Assembly: GCF_016907925.1 (NCBI RefSeq)
Contig: NZ_JAFBCZ010000008.1
Coordinates: 62,001 to 126,000 of the forward strand
Source of the DNA: Herpetosiphon giganteus
GTDB lineage: Bacteria > Chloroflexota > Chloroflexia > Chloroflexales > Herpetosiphonaceae
Length of the DNA stretch: 64,000 nt
Direction: 5' to 3'
Within the stretch, counting starts at the first letter, position 1. Every line of letters starts with the position of its first letter. Below, piece after piece: positions 26,169 through 33,853 of the stretch. Both the position numbers and the translations under genes were made by a program. The notes below the pieces were generated by a model that had not been told where the DNA came from, did not search any database, and saw only the letters and a list, made by a program, of their open reading frames with translations.

Positions 26169-27779
26169 ATGCGATTTTTACTGGATGCGCGTTCGTATGA
26201 CGAAATGAAAGCTCGAAATGATCATACACCCGACTGCTACGTGCGTCCGGGCGAATATTTGCATCATATGTATGTCGATGGCATCAAGTATGCCGTCGCA
26301 CGGGCGCTCTACGATTGCTTGAAGGAAGCGCGCGAGCAAAATGATTACGAAGCTACCCGCCACTTAAATATGCACAAACAACAGCTCGATGCCTTGGTCG
26401 CCGAGGCCCAAGCTAATGGCAAATTGAGCGGCGCGCGGGTTTTAGGGGGGGATATACCCAACGACGATGGCTCAGCCCCATCGGGGAATAGCTATCACCC
26501 CAAAGTACCAACCACCATCGAAGAAACTGGCCTGAATCGAACGCAAATTCAGGACCAATTGCTGCGGGTCATTTATAATCGCTCACGGGTCACCGGCATG
26601 GAGTTGGCCCAAGAAGTACGCTTATTCTATAGCGTGCTCGATCCGGTGATTACCCAAATGCGCAACTCGGAATATATCGATATTGCTGGCCAACGCGGCT
26701 TTGGCGATACCAACTATGAATATGTTTTGACTCCACGTGGCTCACAGGCCGCTGAAGATGCCATGAAGAAAAGCAATTATAGCGGCCCTGCTCCTGTGCC
26801 ATTTGAGCAGTTTCTCGAATCGGTCAAAGCTCAAACGATCAAAAATATGGTCATTACGCGGCGCAATATTCGCAAAGCCTTCAGCGATTTGATTATCACC
26901 GACCAAGTGTTGAATGAAGTTGGGCCTGCGGTCAACTCTGGCGCGTCGATCTTCTTGTTTGGCTACCCCGGCAATGGCAAAACCAGTATCGCCGAGCGCA
27001 TTACCCGCTTGATGGGCGATGATATTTTCGTGCCCTATGCGATTGATGCCGATGGCCAAATTATCAAGGTTTACGATAGCATCGTGCATACTTTGGTCGA
27101 TAAAGATGTCAACGTCGGCACATCAGATTATGATTTGCGCTGGGCCAAAATCAAACGCCCGGTGGTGGTGGTTGGGGGCGAATTGACCCTCGAAGCACTC
27201 GATTTGACCTTCAACGAAACTGGTCGCTTTTACGAAGCGCCGTTCCAAATGAAGGCCAACGGTGGCATTTTCTTGATCGACGACTTTGGTCGCCAACAAT
27301 GTCGCCCGATGGACTTGCTCAACCGCTGGATTGTGCCGCTCGAAAAACGCTACGATTATTTGACCACAATCACTGGCCAAAAAATCGAAGTTCCATTTGA
27401 TGAGTTGCTGATCTTTTCGACCAACCTTGACCCCAGCCAAGTTGCTGACGAAGCCTTCTTGCGCCGGATTAAATTTAAAATCGAGGTCCGTGACCCCGAT
27501 GAAGCCCAATGGCGGCAAATTTGGTCGTTGGTCTGTAAAGGCCGTAAGATCAACCTTGATCCCAAGGGCTTAGATTATTTGGTCGAAAAATGGTACAAGC
27601 CCGAAGAACGCCCCTTCCGCATGTGCCAACCACGCGATATTCTCGATCAGATGATTAGCATCGCCAAATATAATATGGAACAAGTGACCTTCAATCCCGA
27701 TTTGATCGATGCTGCCTGTGGAACCTACTTTGTCAGCAAAGAAGCCAAAAACTTCGGTGCCAAAGTGCGCCTCGATTAA
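26169..27779 (+). CDS. AAA ATPase with N-terminal winged-helix region
   Basis: A 536-residue protein. Residues 1-90 are helical and charged, and 120-200 look like a winged-helix module (LNRTQIQDQLLRVIYNRSRV... ending in YVLTPRGSQAAEDAM). The AAA core follows: Walker A GYPGNGKTSIAER (about 261-273), a Walker B strand GGIFLIDDFGRQ (about 366-377), and STNLDP with arginine-rich AFLRRIKFKIEV as a sensor/arginine-finger segment. Similar ATPases are annotated near Flp/Tad pilus genes in other bacteria, but none are here. The Walker B strand ends in Asp-Asp-Phe rather than Asp-Glu, so hydrolysis may be altered. The gene stands alone behind a 327-bp gap. Function unknown. Confidence 0.8.
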   Translation: MRFLLDARSYDEMKARNDHTPDCYVRPGEYLHHMYVDGIKYAVARALYDCLKEAREQNDYEATRHLNMHKQQLDALVAEAQANGKLSGARVLGGDIPNDDGSAPSGNSYHPKVPTTIEETGLNRTQIQDQLLRVIYNRSRVTGMELAQEVRLFYSVLDPVITQMRNSEYIDIAGQRGFGDTNYEYVLTPRGSQAAEDAMKKSNYSGPAPVPFEQFLESVKAQTIKNMVITRRNIRKAFSDLIITDQVLNEVGPAVNSGASIFLFGYPGNGKTSIAERITRLMGDDIFVPYAIDADGQIIKVYDSIVHTLVDKDVNVGTSDYDLRWAKIKRPVVVVGGELTLEALDLTFNETGRFYEAPFQMKANGGIFLIDDFGRQQCRPMDLLNRWIVPLEKRYDYLTTITGQKIEVPFDELLIFSTNLDPSQVADEAFLRRIKFKIEVRDPDEAQWRQIWSLVCKGRKINLDPKGLDYLVEKWYKPEERPFRMCQPRDILDQMISIAKYNMEQVTFNPDLIDAACGTYFVSKEAKNFGAKVRLD

Positions 27780-27804
27780 TTATTTTCAGCCAAGCATATT
27801 CAAG

Positions 27805-27836
27805 CAGCCTGTTCAATGCAATAGGCTGTTTTTATT
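27805..27836 (+). terminator. Rho-independent terminator of the AAA ATPase gene
   Basis: CAGCCT pairs with AGGCTG across a 12-base loop, followed by TTTTTATTT, 25 bases after the stop. Confidence 0.75.
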
Positions 27837-28038
27837 TAAATCAACCAAACATAATCAATTTAGGAGCCAGCTATTTTATTAGGATTATGTCAAAAAAATT
27901 GAGCGCCTTTAATAAAATCATTGACAAGCTTTTTATACTAGTTTACGAGGCGAGGTAGTAGTTGTAGTTTACGTTATAGTCCGCTACACCTGGCTAGCAA
28001 TAGCTAGTGGCATTGATTAATGCCTATTGGAGTTCACA

Positions 28039-30204
28039 ATGGTACGCAAACGGATCGTCGGCAGAAACATCGGCTTTTGTTTAATCTTAATTGGGTTATT
28101 ACTCAATCTTGCAACCGCCCAAGCCCAGCGCCCCAGCCTTGCAAGCAGCAGCTTGAGCGCCCCCAATCCAACGCTTAGTCACAATCTCGCCAAGCTGCAT
28201 CCAGCCCCATTAACGACCAGCAGCGTGATTACTGGCACATGGAATCCCACTCTTCAGAACAATCTTGAGATTCCAGGAACGATCAGCAAATTATATGTCG
28301 ATGAACATGATCGGCTGTATGTAACTGGTGGTTTCAAATATCTGAATGGTCAGCAATTCAATGGCCTTGCCTCGTGGAATGGCACTGCATGGCAAGGCTA
28401 TGGCTTGCAGCCCAATGATGCTGGGGCCATTCGCGCCATGACGACCTACCACGATCAATTAATTGTTGGGGGTGGCTTTCGCCAATTTAGCGGCCAGACC
28501 ATGAATGGCATCGCTCGCTGGAATGGCACAGCCTTTGAAGCGTTTGGCACGGGCTTTAGTGGCACCAGCGATTTCTATGATTATTCGAATATCGCCAAAG
28601 TGCATGATCTTGATGTGGTCAGCGATACCTTGTATGTTAGCGGCAATTTTTCAGGCTTTAACGATTTAGTGGTTAATTCATTGCTGGCATGGCAACCAAC
28701 TGGCTATCGCAACGTTGCCAATATCGATAGCTCGCTCTATCAATTTGCGGCGACTGATGAGGCGGTTGTGGTTTCTGGCGAAGTGCTGTCGATTGATAAC
28801 ACGGCAATTGATTATTTTGCCCGCTGGCAACAAGGCGTTTGGCACAATCTCCCAATGCCTCAGTACATTTATCCCGCCCAAGAAACCCATGTTTTGAGCA
28901 ATACCTTCTATATTCGCCAGCCAATCTACGATCAAGGGGTCAAAACCAAAATCTACCATTGGGCAGCCAACAATTGGCTTGCTGATCCATCATTGATCAC
29001 TGGTTCGGCGCTTGATTTAGTGGAATGGAATAGCCAAGCCTATGCAGCAACTAATAGCCAACTTTGGCAACGCAGCAATGCTGGCTGGAACAGTGTCAAT
29101 CTGCCCATGCAAATTGGCGCTATTAATGCGATTGAAGCCAGTAGCAATGGCATCTACCTTGCTGGCGATTTCACGCTCAACGGCCAAGCAAGCCAATTGG
29201 TCTTTTGGGATGGCGCGAATCTCACCAATTTAGCCACCACCACGAGCCATCGCTGGGTTAATGATCTTGGCAATCTTCAAGGCTCGCCATTGGTGGGTTT
29301 TGGGCAAATAACCAAAACCAATCTGCAATTCTGGAATGGTACAGCCTGGCAAACCTTGGGTAATGCACCCTATGATGCCCGCTTGTTAACCACCGATGCC
29401 CAGCATACCTACTTGGTTGCCAGTAGTCCATTTACCACGACCTCGAGCGTTGCCAGTGCGATTTGGCAATATGCCCCAAATGGCAGCCTCACTGCGCCAG
29501 TCGTTCTCAAGCCGCAATCAGTTACCTGGTCGATCTCAGGCACGCAAGTTTTGGCCAGCATGTACTCAGGCACGATCAATAGCCAACCAATTACTGGCGC
29601 GGTCGCGATTGATGGCAACCACTGGCAGCAACTTACCGATCAGTATAATTTTGGCCCAATTTATGCTGCCAATCAAAAATTGTATACTGTACGCTCTGAA
29701 GCCGATCGTGGTTCGTGGCTGGTATATATTTCCGAGTGGAATGGCACAACGTGGCAAGAAGTGACTGCGTGGCAGCAATTTGATAATCGCCCTAGTTTTG
29801 AAATTGTGGCTTGGCGTGATGGCCTGTATTTGCTCTACAACAACGAATTACGCCGCTTCGATTTTGCCAGCCAAGAGCTAGTTACGCTGGCAACCTTCAA
29901 CGATGTGCCCAGAGTCTTGCGTAGTGTTGATGACGACTATTTGTATGTCGCAGGCGAATTTAGCGCCGTCGATGGGCAAACAGTCGGCCCGATTGCCCGC
30001 TGGGATGGTACCAACTGGCAAGGCTTTGAGCATGTACCGAATGGCTCAATTTATGAACTAGCAGCAACCGCCGAGAATGTGCATATTGCAGGCAGCTTTA
30101 CCCACGTTGGTGCAACCCCATCATTAGGCATTGCCAGCTTTGCAATTAATGACGTTCCTGCTAGCCCAAGCTATCGCCAATTTATTCCCCAAGCAAGCAA
30201 GTGA
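28039..30204 (+). CDS. Secreted beta-propeller (Kelch-like) protein
   Basis: A 721-residue exported protein. The signal peptide is residues 1-29 (basic MVRKRIVGRN, hydrophobic core, AQA). The rest is a chain of propeller-type repeats in which GLASWNGTAWQGYG, GIARWNGTAFEAFG, LLAWQPTGYRN, LQFWNGTAWQTLG and PIARWDGTNWQGFE recur, with IYVSGNF/LYVAGEF-type strands between. The C-terminus is YRQFIPQASK, resembling the VYLPMSTK end of the protein at 58681. The final Lys codon borrows its last base, and the TGA stop comes whole, from the end of the IS element at 30201. GGAG six bases upstream selects the ATG at 28039. Confidence 0.85.
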   Translation: MVRKRIVGRNIGFCLILIGLLLNLATAQAQRPSLASSSLSAPNPTLSHNLAKLHPAPLTTSSVITGTWNPTLQNNLEIPGTISKLYVDEHDRLYVTGGFKYLNGQQFNGLASWNGTAWQGYGLQPNDAGAIRAMTTYHDQLIVGGGFRQFSGQTMNGIARWNGTAFEAFGTGFSGTSDFYDYSNIAKVHDLDVVSDTLYVSGNFSGFNDLVVNSLLAWQPTGYRNVANIDSSLYQFAATDEAVVVSGEVLSIDNTAIDYFARWQQGVWHNLPMPQYIYPAQETHVLSNTFYIRQPIYDQGVKTKIYHWAANNWLADPSLITGSALDLVEWNSQAYAATNSQLWQRSNAGWNSVNLPMQIGAINAIEASSNGIYLAGDFTLNGQASQLVFWDGANLTNLATTTSHRWVNDLGNLQGSPLVGFGQITKTNLQFWNGTAWQTLGNAPYDARLLTTDAQHTYLVASSPFTTTSSVASAIWQYAPNGSLTAPVVLKPQSVTWSISGTQVLASMYSGTINSQPITGAVAIDGNHWQQLTDQYNFGPIYAANQKLYTVRSEADRGSWLVYISEWNGTTWQEVTAWQQFDNRPSFEIVAWRDGLYLLYNNELRRFDFASQELVTLATFNDVPRVLRSVDDDYLYVAGEFSAVDGQTVGPIARWDGTNWQGFEHVPNGSIYELAATAENVHIAGSFTHVGATPSLGIASFAINDVPASPSYRQFIPQASK

Positions 30205-30330
30205 ACTACCACGCCCACAAGGGGCGTGGCTTCTGCCTTCAACGACAGCTACCAGCGTTTCGCTGGATTTACACCATCTCGAGCAGCGTTTTGGCTTTCC
30301 GTCGTCCCAACGGCAAGCAGGCGTATTCCT
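30201..30330 (-). ncRNA. Predicted omega RNA (reRNA) of TnpB
   Basis: TnpB nucleases are guided by an RNA transcribed from the tnpB 3' end through the right end of the element. Here the last five codons of tnpB form a CCAGCG-AAA-CGCTGG stem (30252-30266), and CCACGCCC pairs with GGGCGTGG at 30209-30229 just before the GTAGTTCAC terminus. The guide would be the next 16-20 bases on the minus strand, inside the last codons of the propeller gene. The 5' boundary given is a guess. Confidence 0.5.
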
Positions 30331-31406
30331 TCATACAAGATGTTGATCGCGGCGTTGATATCGCGATCATGAGTCATGCTACACGTGGGACATGTCCACA
30401 CGCGGTCAGCCAGCTTCAAGGCATTCTTGGAATGACAGAAGTGGCACGTTTTCGATGAGGCGTAGAACCGCCCAACCTTAACAACTCGTCGTCCGTGCCA
30501 TTCCGCTTTATCGTGCAGCATTTGCATGAAGGTACTCAGGGCGGCATCGCTGAATGATTTGGCCAGCTTGGTTCTCGCAAGGCCTTTGATATTCAGATCT
30601 TCGATGCACACCACGTCGAATTGTCGAACGATCCGCAACGCATGCTTATGCAGCCAATCGGCGCGTTGGTTACTGATTTTCTTATGAAGTCGGGCAACGC
30701 GCTTTTTTGCTTTCAAGCGGTTGTTGCTGCCCTTTTGGGCGCGTGAGAGTTTCCGCTGAGCGCGGGCAAGGTTCTTCTGGTTGCGGCGGTAGAACTTGGG
30801 GGGTGCTGTTTTCTCGCCCGTTGACAGCGTGGTGAAGGATTCAAGCCCGACATCAATGCCCACAAGTCGATCAGCTGTTGGTTGCACATCAGGGAGGTCG
30901 ATATGACAGACGAAAATGACCCACCACGCGCCTGTGGCATCCTGTTTGATTGTTGCACCCTTCGCTATCCCCATCAGTGGGCGATGAATGATTGCCTGCA
31001 TATGCCCGATTTTTGGGACGCTAATGGTGCGTTCATCGACTACTGCCACACCTTGCGGGAAGCGGAGACTGTGCGGTGTGATTTTGCGAGATTTGAAGCG
31101 CGGATACTTCGCCCGTTTGGCAAAAAAGTGAGTGAAGGAGGTTTCTAAATCCATCAGCGCTTGCTGCAAGGGTTGCGAATGGCAATCACGCAAAAATGCC
31201 GTTTTGGGCTGACGTTTCAGATCAACCAACATCGCCGCAAGCCGTTGATAGCTCAGTCTTTGACCCGTTGCTTGGTAGTGAGTTTGCTTGCAGTGCAGCG
31301 CCCAATTCCAGACGAAGCGTCGGCAACCCGCCCACTGTACCAAGGTGGTTTGTTGGTCAGTGGTAGGATACAGTCGATACTTAAAGCAACGGGTCAGCGT
31401 TCGCAT
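30249..31406 (-). CDS. tnpB: TnpB RNA-guided nuclease (IS605 OrfB family)
   Basis: A 385-residue TnpB, the ancestor-type of Cas12. The three RuvC acidic residues are intact: Asp185 in GIDVGLE, Glu269 in CIEDLNI and Asp349 in HDRDINAA. The zinc ribbon has Cys321, Cys324, Cys339 and Cys342. An N-terminal OrfB helix-turn-helix region (about 1-110) and a basic R/K-rich helix (about 205-245) complete the layout, so the protein looks full-length and active. AAGGAAG before 31406 selects this ATG over an in-frame ATG at 31475. The terminal PAKRW codons double as part of the predicted guide-RNA stem. Confidence 0.93.
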   Translation of the reverse strand: MRTLTRCFKYRLYPTTDQQTTLVQWAGCRRFVWNWALHCKQTHYQATGQRLSYQRLAAMLVDLKRQPKTAFLRDCHSQPLQQALMDLETSFTHFFAKRAKYPRFKSRKITPHSLRFPQGVAVVDERTISVPKIGHMQAIIHRPLMGIAKGATIKQDATGAWWVIFVCHIDLPDVQPTADRLVGIDVGLESFTTLSTGEKTAPPKFYRRNQKNLARAQRKLSRAQKGSNNRLKAKKRVARLHKKISNQRADWLHKHALRIVRQFDVVCIEDLNIKGLARTKLAKSFSDAALSTFMQMLHDKAEWHGRRVVKVGRFYASSKTCHFCHSKNALKLADRVWTCPTCSMTHDRDINAAINILYEGIRLLAVGTTESQNAARDGVNPAKRW

Positions 31407-31437
31407 GATTAGGCTTCCTTTTGGTTGGCACGCTCCA

Positions 31438-31466
31438 TCACGCCAGTGTGTTTGTCGCTGGCGTGA
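31438..31466. repeat. Left-end subterminal hairpin of the IS element
   Basis: TCACGCCAG pairs perfectly with CTGGCGTGA across an 11-base loop. It sits upstream of tnpB where IS605-type left ends carry an imperfect palindrome. Confidence 0.65.
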
Positions 31467-31490
31467 CGAAAACAATCAACCGATAATCAA

Positions 31491-31646
31491 TTAGGAATTG
31501 AATGCGGTAAAGGTGGATTGGATACTGGCGAGTGCAGCAGCGTATCCTGCTTCATAGCCAGTTTGACGGGCTTCATATTGCAGGCTGATGACGGCTTTGG
31601 ATTCCATCTCTCGCATCAATTGCTTGATCGCTTGTTCCCGTAACAC
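31491..31646 (-). CDS. Small open reading frame beside the IS left end
   Basis: A 51-codon frame with a GTG start, or one codon set longer upstream to the preceding TAA. It encodes a hydrophilic helical peptide with an EARQTGYEAGYAAALASI stretch and stops at 31491, at the edge of the element. No ribosome-binding site is obvious before the GTG. It may be a genuine small protein, or the 3' end of a gene whose front part was lost. I recognise no family. Confidence 0.3.
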   Translation of the reverse strand: MLREQAIKQLMREMESKAVISLQYEARQTGYEAGYAAALASIQSTFTAFNS

Positions 31647-31792
31647 ATCGTGATCAAGGTCGTCAGTCGTGATATTTTTCGCTTATTTGCCAATACAATA
31701 CCACTAAGTCGTACAATAGTCAATATATAGAGTATTAAAACCAATAATGTAGTATTTTTGCACAAAAAATTATACTATATTAAGCTGTTGCT

Positions 31793-32017
31793 ATGAAAGT
31801 TAAAAGCTACCTCCGTGTCCTTGTGGCACAAAAAGAAGTCAAAGAAGATCGCAAGTTGGGGATACGAGTTATCACGGCAGAATCTGGTGCAAGCCGTAGT
31901 GCTGTTGAACGACTACTTAACAACACTATTAAGAATGTGCCGCTTGATGACTTGGGGAGAATTTGTACATGGCTCCCATGTACCGTCGGAGAATTATTAG
32001 TCCTAGAGGATGAATAG
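31793..32017 (+). CDS. Small XRE-type HTH regulator
   Basis: A 74-residue DNA-binding protein of the Cro/CI (HTH_26-like) type. The helix-turn-helix is in VITAESGASRSAVERLLNN, followed by VPLDDLGRICTWLPCTVGELLVLE, the usual third to fifth helices that end in a GELL motif. The DNA around it is far richer in AT than the rest of the window, and TATACTATATTAA lies about 20 bases before the ATG. It sits between the IS element and padR. Transfer from another genome is likely. No partner toxin is visible. Confidence 0.75.
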   Translation: MKVKSYLRVLVAQKEVKEDRKLGIRVITAESGASRSAVERLLNNTIKNVPLDDLGRICTWLPCTVGELLVLEDE

Positions 32018-32235
32018 AATCTCCTCGCACTGCTACGAACAGCCGAGGGCATGGCTACACCGAACCAAGGAAGGCAGAGCGACGGCTCGTATACCCGATA
32101 ATAGCCGTTTGTTTTGACTGCATAGAATAGTGTATGTTTCATGCAGTCAAAATAATCGAATCCCGCATGATTGATACTCACGTGGTAGCCTGCTCTTGCT
32201 CTCTTTAATTGCTCTTCTAAGCGTTGACTAGCCGC

Positions 32236-32265
32236 CCACGCCCGTTTAATGATAAATGGGCGTGG
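32236..32265. repeat. Hairpin with arms identical to the IS right-end stem
   Basis: CCACGCCC and GGGCGTGG flank a 14-base middle that itself pairs partly (GTTT/AAAT). The eight-base arms are the same as in the right-end hairpin of the IS element at 30209-30229. It lies 12 bases beyond the padR stop and has no T-run. It may be a relic of another IS end, or a padR transcript terminator without T-tract. Confidence 0.45.
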
Positions 32266-32276
32266 ATTAGCTTCGA

Positions 32277-32822
32277 TCAAGCCTCGTTAAGCTGTTGGCG
32301 AATGTGCAGCAGATACTTGGTGAGCCAATCGTGCTCAGCCTGAATCATGGTTTCGCTATAATCAAACAGGCCTTGGATATGCCAAACTTCGGTTGGCGCT
32401 TCGGCGCGGCGTTGCTGCACGCGCTCAATTTGCGCGCGTAATTCAGCGCAATAGTGCTCTAAGGCGTTGATAATATCGTTAAGCTCAAGCAATGGAAAAT
32501 TGGCCATGGCTAAGAGCAACGATGAATAGCGTTGTTGGGGCATGCTCAACATCGCTTGCAAACTCTCTTGCAATGCAGCCCTACCACTTGGTAGAATGTT
32601 ATAAACCATTCGCGAAGGCCGCCCATCGCCTTGCGAGGTTTCGCCCGCCACCAATTGAGCTTGCTCAAGCTTTTTGAGCAAATAATAAATCGACGAAAAC
32701 GCTATTTCCGTCCATAAGCGCATCCCCCGCGCCTGAATAATTTGTTCGAGCTCATAGCCATAGCGTGGCTGCTCCGCCAACAAGCTTAAAATCGCCGCTT
32801 CAGCCTGAGTCAACTTTTTCAT
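32277..32822 (-). CDS. PadR family transcriptional regulator
   Basis: A 181-residue repressor. The N-terminal winged helix has LTQAEAAILSLLAEQPRYGYELEQII, the SSIYYLLKKLEQAQLV recognition helix and a RPSRMVYNILPSGRAALQESL wing. The C-terminal half is the helical PadR_C/Vir dimerisation domain with a QAEHDWLTKYL ending. A perfect palindrome lies 13 bases before its start, suggesting that it represses itself. No efflux or detoxification gene, the common PadR target, is adjacent. Confidence 0.92.
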   Translation of the reverse strand: MKKLTQAEAAILSLLAEQPRYGYELEQIIQARGMRLWTEIAFSSIYYLLKKLEQAQLVAGETSQGDGRPSRMVYNILPSGRAALQESLQAMLSMPQQRYSSLLLAMANFPLLELNDIINALEHYCAELRAQIERVQQRRAEAPTEVWHIQGLFDYSETMIQAEHDWLTKYLLHIRQQLNEA

Positions 32823-32834
32823 AGCACATATATC

Positions 32835-32860
32835 CTAGAAGTAGAATAATCTACTTCTAG
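32835..32860. promoter_or_regulatory. Perfect palindromic operator of padR
   Basis: CTAGAAGTAGA and TCTACTTCTAG are exact inverted 11-bp arms separated by ATAA. The site lies 13 bases upstream of the padR start codon, over the expected promoter or leader. Confidence 0.75.
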
Positions 32861-32912
32861 AGTATTAAACTATCATGGTCTTGTCAAGGTGAATTCATGG
32901 GGGAAGCTTTGC

Positions 32913-32945
32913 AAGGATGAGGGATGAAGGATGAAGGCTGAAGGC
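32913..32945. repeat. AAGGATG heptamer repeat
   Basis: AAGGATGAGGGATGAAGG and further units form about four and a half copies, the inverse orientation of the CATCCTT repeat at 3839. Confidence 0.7.
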
Positions 32946-32950
32946 AAAGA

Positions 32951-33122
32951 ATATAAATGTAATAGTTCATTGGATGGGCAACGAGAGGCATCCCCTCACC
33001 CCAACCCCTCTCCCGTGGCGCGGGCGAGGGGCTTTAATCCCGTGGTTCTTGCGCAATTCGTTGGTTAACGACAGATGCCCCCCTCGCCCGCGTCCAGTGG
33101 GAGAGGGGCTGGGGGGTGAGGG
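32951..33122. repeat. Palindromic intergenic repeat, copy E
   Basis: The core (32992-33122) is CCCCTCACCCCAACCCC to GGGGCTGGGGGGTGAGGG. The left flank TATAAATGTAATAGTTCATTGG matches the outer arm of copies A and F. The right outer arm is missing, so this copy is truncated on one side. Confidence 0.75.
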
Positions 33123-33186
33123 ATCAGGAGAAACATTATCCCAAAAATCTGTGCAATTCGTGGCTAAAAAACGCGCTCTTCGATCT

Positions 33187-33268
33187 CAGCTCCCTATGTT
33201 CTATGCTCTATGTTCTATGTTCTTCCTCCTCAGCTCCCTATGTTCTATGCTCTATGTTCTATGTTCTT
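33187..33268. repeat. 38-bp direct repeat of CTATGTTCTATG units, two copies 44 bp apart
   Basis: The segment beginning CAGCTCCCTATGTTCTATGC occurs at 33187 and again at 33231 with identical sequence for 38 bases. Each is itself made of CTATGTT/CTATGCT units. It ends against the stop codon of the gene at 33272. Confidence 0.8.
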
Positions 33269-33271
33269 GGT

Positions 33272-33850
33272 CTAGGGTAAATCGCGATTCGCCAGCACCA
33301 ACAACTGCTCGGTCAAATCGGCAAGCCGCGAGTCGATCGTTTCTGGGCGAATAGTGAGATCATCGCGCAGATAATTAATTTGATCGTTGAGACCTTGGAT
33401 TGCGGCGCGGACTTCATCGCTGACCAGTGGAAAGGCTGCATCCAAATCGGCTTGGGCCAAATCGAGTTGGGCTTCGACATTGCCAGTTTGCAGGTTTCTA
33501 TGGGCGATGCGGGCATTTTGAATGCGGATAGTGGCGCGCAGCAAATGCAAACTACCAGCAGTAAACTCCAAATCGCGGCGCAGAGTTACCAATTCCAAAG
33601 AAATTGTATCCTCGGGAAAGACGATAATCGTTGGAGTGGCGGGCATTGGGGACGGCGCAGGGGCGGGCAGCACCTCGGTGGCAGCGGCCTTGAGCACCGT
33701 TGGGGTAACAATTTGAATGACAGGTTGTTGGGCGGGAGGATCTGGTTGCAGGGCGAGCGCAACTAAACCGCCTAGGAAGGCGGCCAGCAGCAAAGGCAAC
33801 GTCGCCCGCAACACAGCGACAAGTTGTTGCTGAGAGGGGCGACGTAACAT
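33272..33850 (-). CDS. Membrane-anchored coiled-coil protein of unknown function
   Basis: A 192-residue protein with one N-terminal membrane helix (LPLLLAAFLGGLVALAL, about 18-34), a Pro/Ala/Thr-rich linker (40-80) and a C-terminal alpha-helical part (85-190). That part is rich in Leu, Asp and Arg, with heptad-like spacing, and is likely a coiled coil on the outer side of the membrane. It starts three bases after the stop of the ANTAR regulator, so translation is probably coupled. I recognise no family; a partner role with the regulator is inference. Confidence 0.7.
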   Translation of the reverse strand: MLRRPSQQQLVAVLRATLPLLLAAFLGGLVALALQPDPPAQQPVIQIVTPTVLKAAATEVLPAPAPSPMPATPTIIVFPEDTISLELVTLRRDLEFTAGSLHLLRATIRIQNARIAHRNLQTGNVEAQLDLAQADLDAAFPLVSDEVRAAIQGLNDQINYLRDDLTIRPETIDSRLADLTEQLLVLANRDLP

Positions 33851-33853
33851 AAC

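Larger units (their letters stand above)
30201..31485 (-). mobile_element. IS605-family element with tnpB only (IS1341-like)
   Basis: The element reads on the minus strand and carries only tnpB, with no Y1 transposase. Its left end has a subterminal hairpin (31438-31466) and abuts TTGAT on the minus strand (31486-31490), the target type of several IS605 elements. Its right end has a hairpin (30209-30229) and ends GTTCAC at 30201. A second TTGAT (31475-31479) is an alternative left boundary. Without tnpA it could move only with a transposase supplied in trans. It lies directly against the stop codon of the propeller gene. Confidence 0.75.

Noticed and set aside
31807-32280. 157-codon minus-strand frame spanning the XRE gene
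   Set aside because: It covers the HTH gene in antisense and starts inside the padR 3' region without a ribosome-binding site; the plus-strand HTH fits a known fold better.
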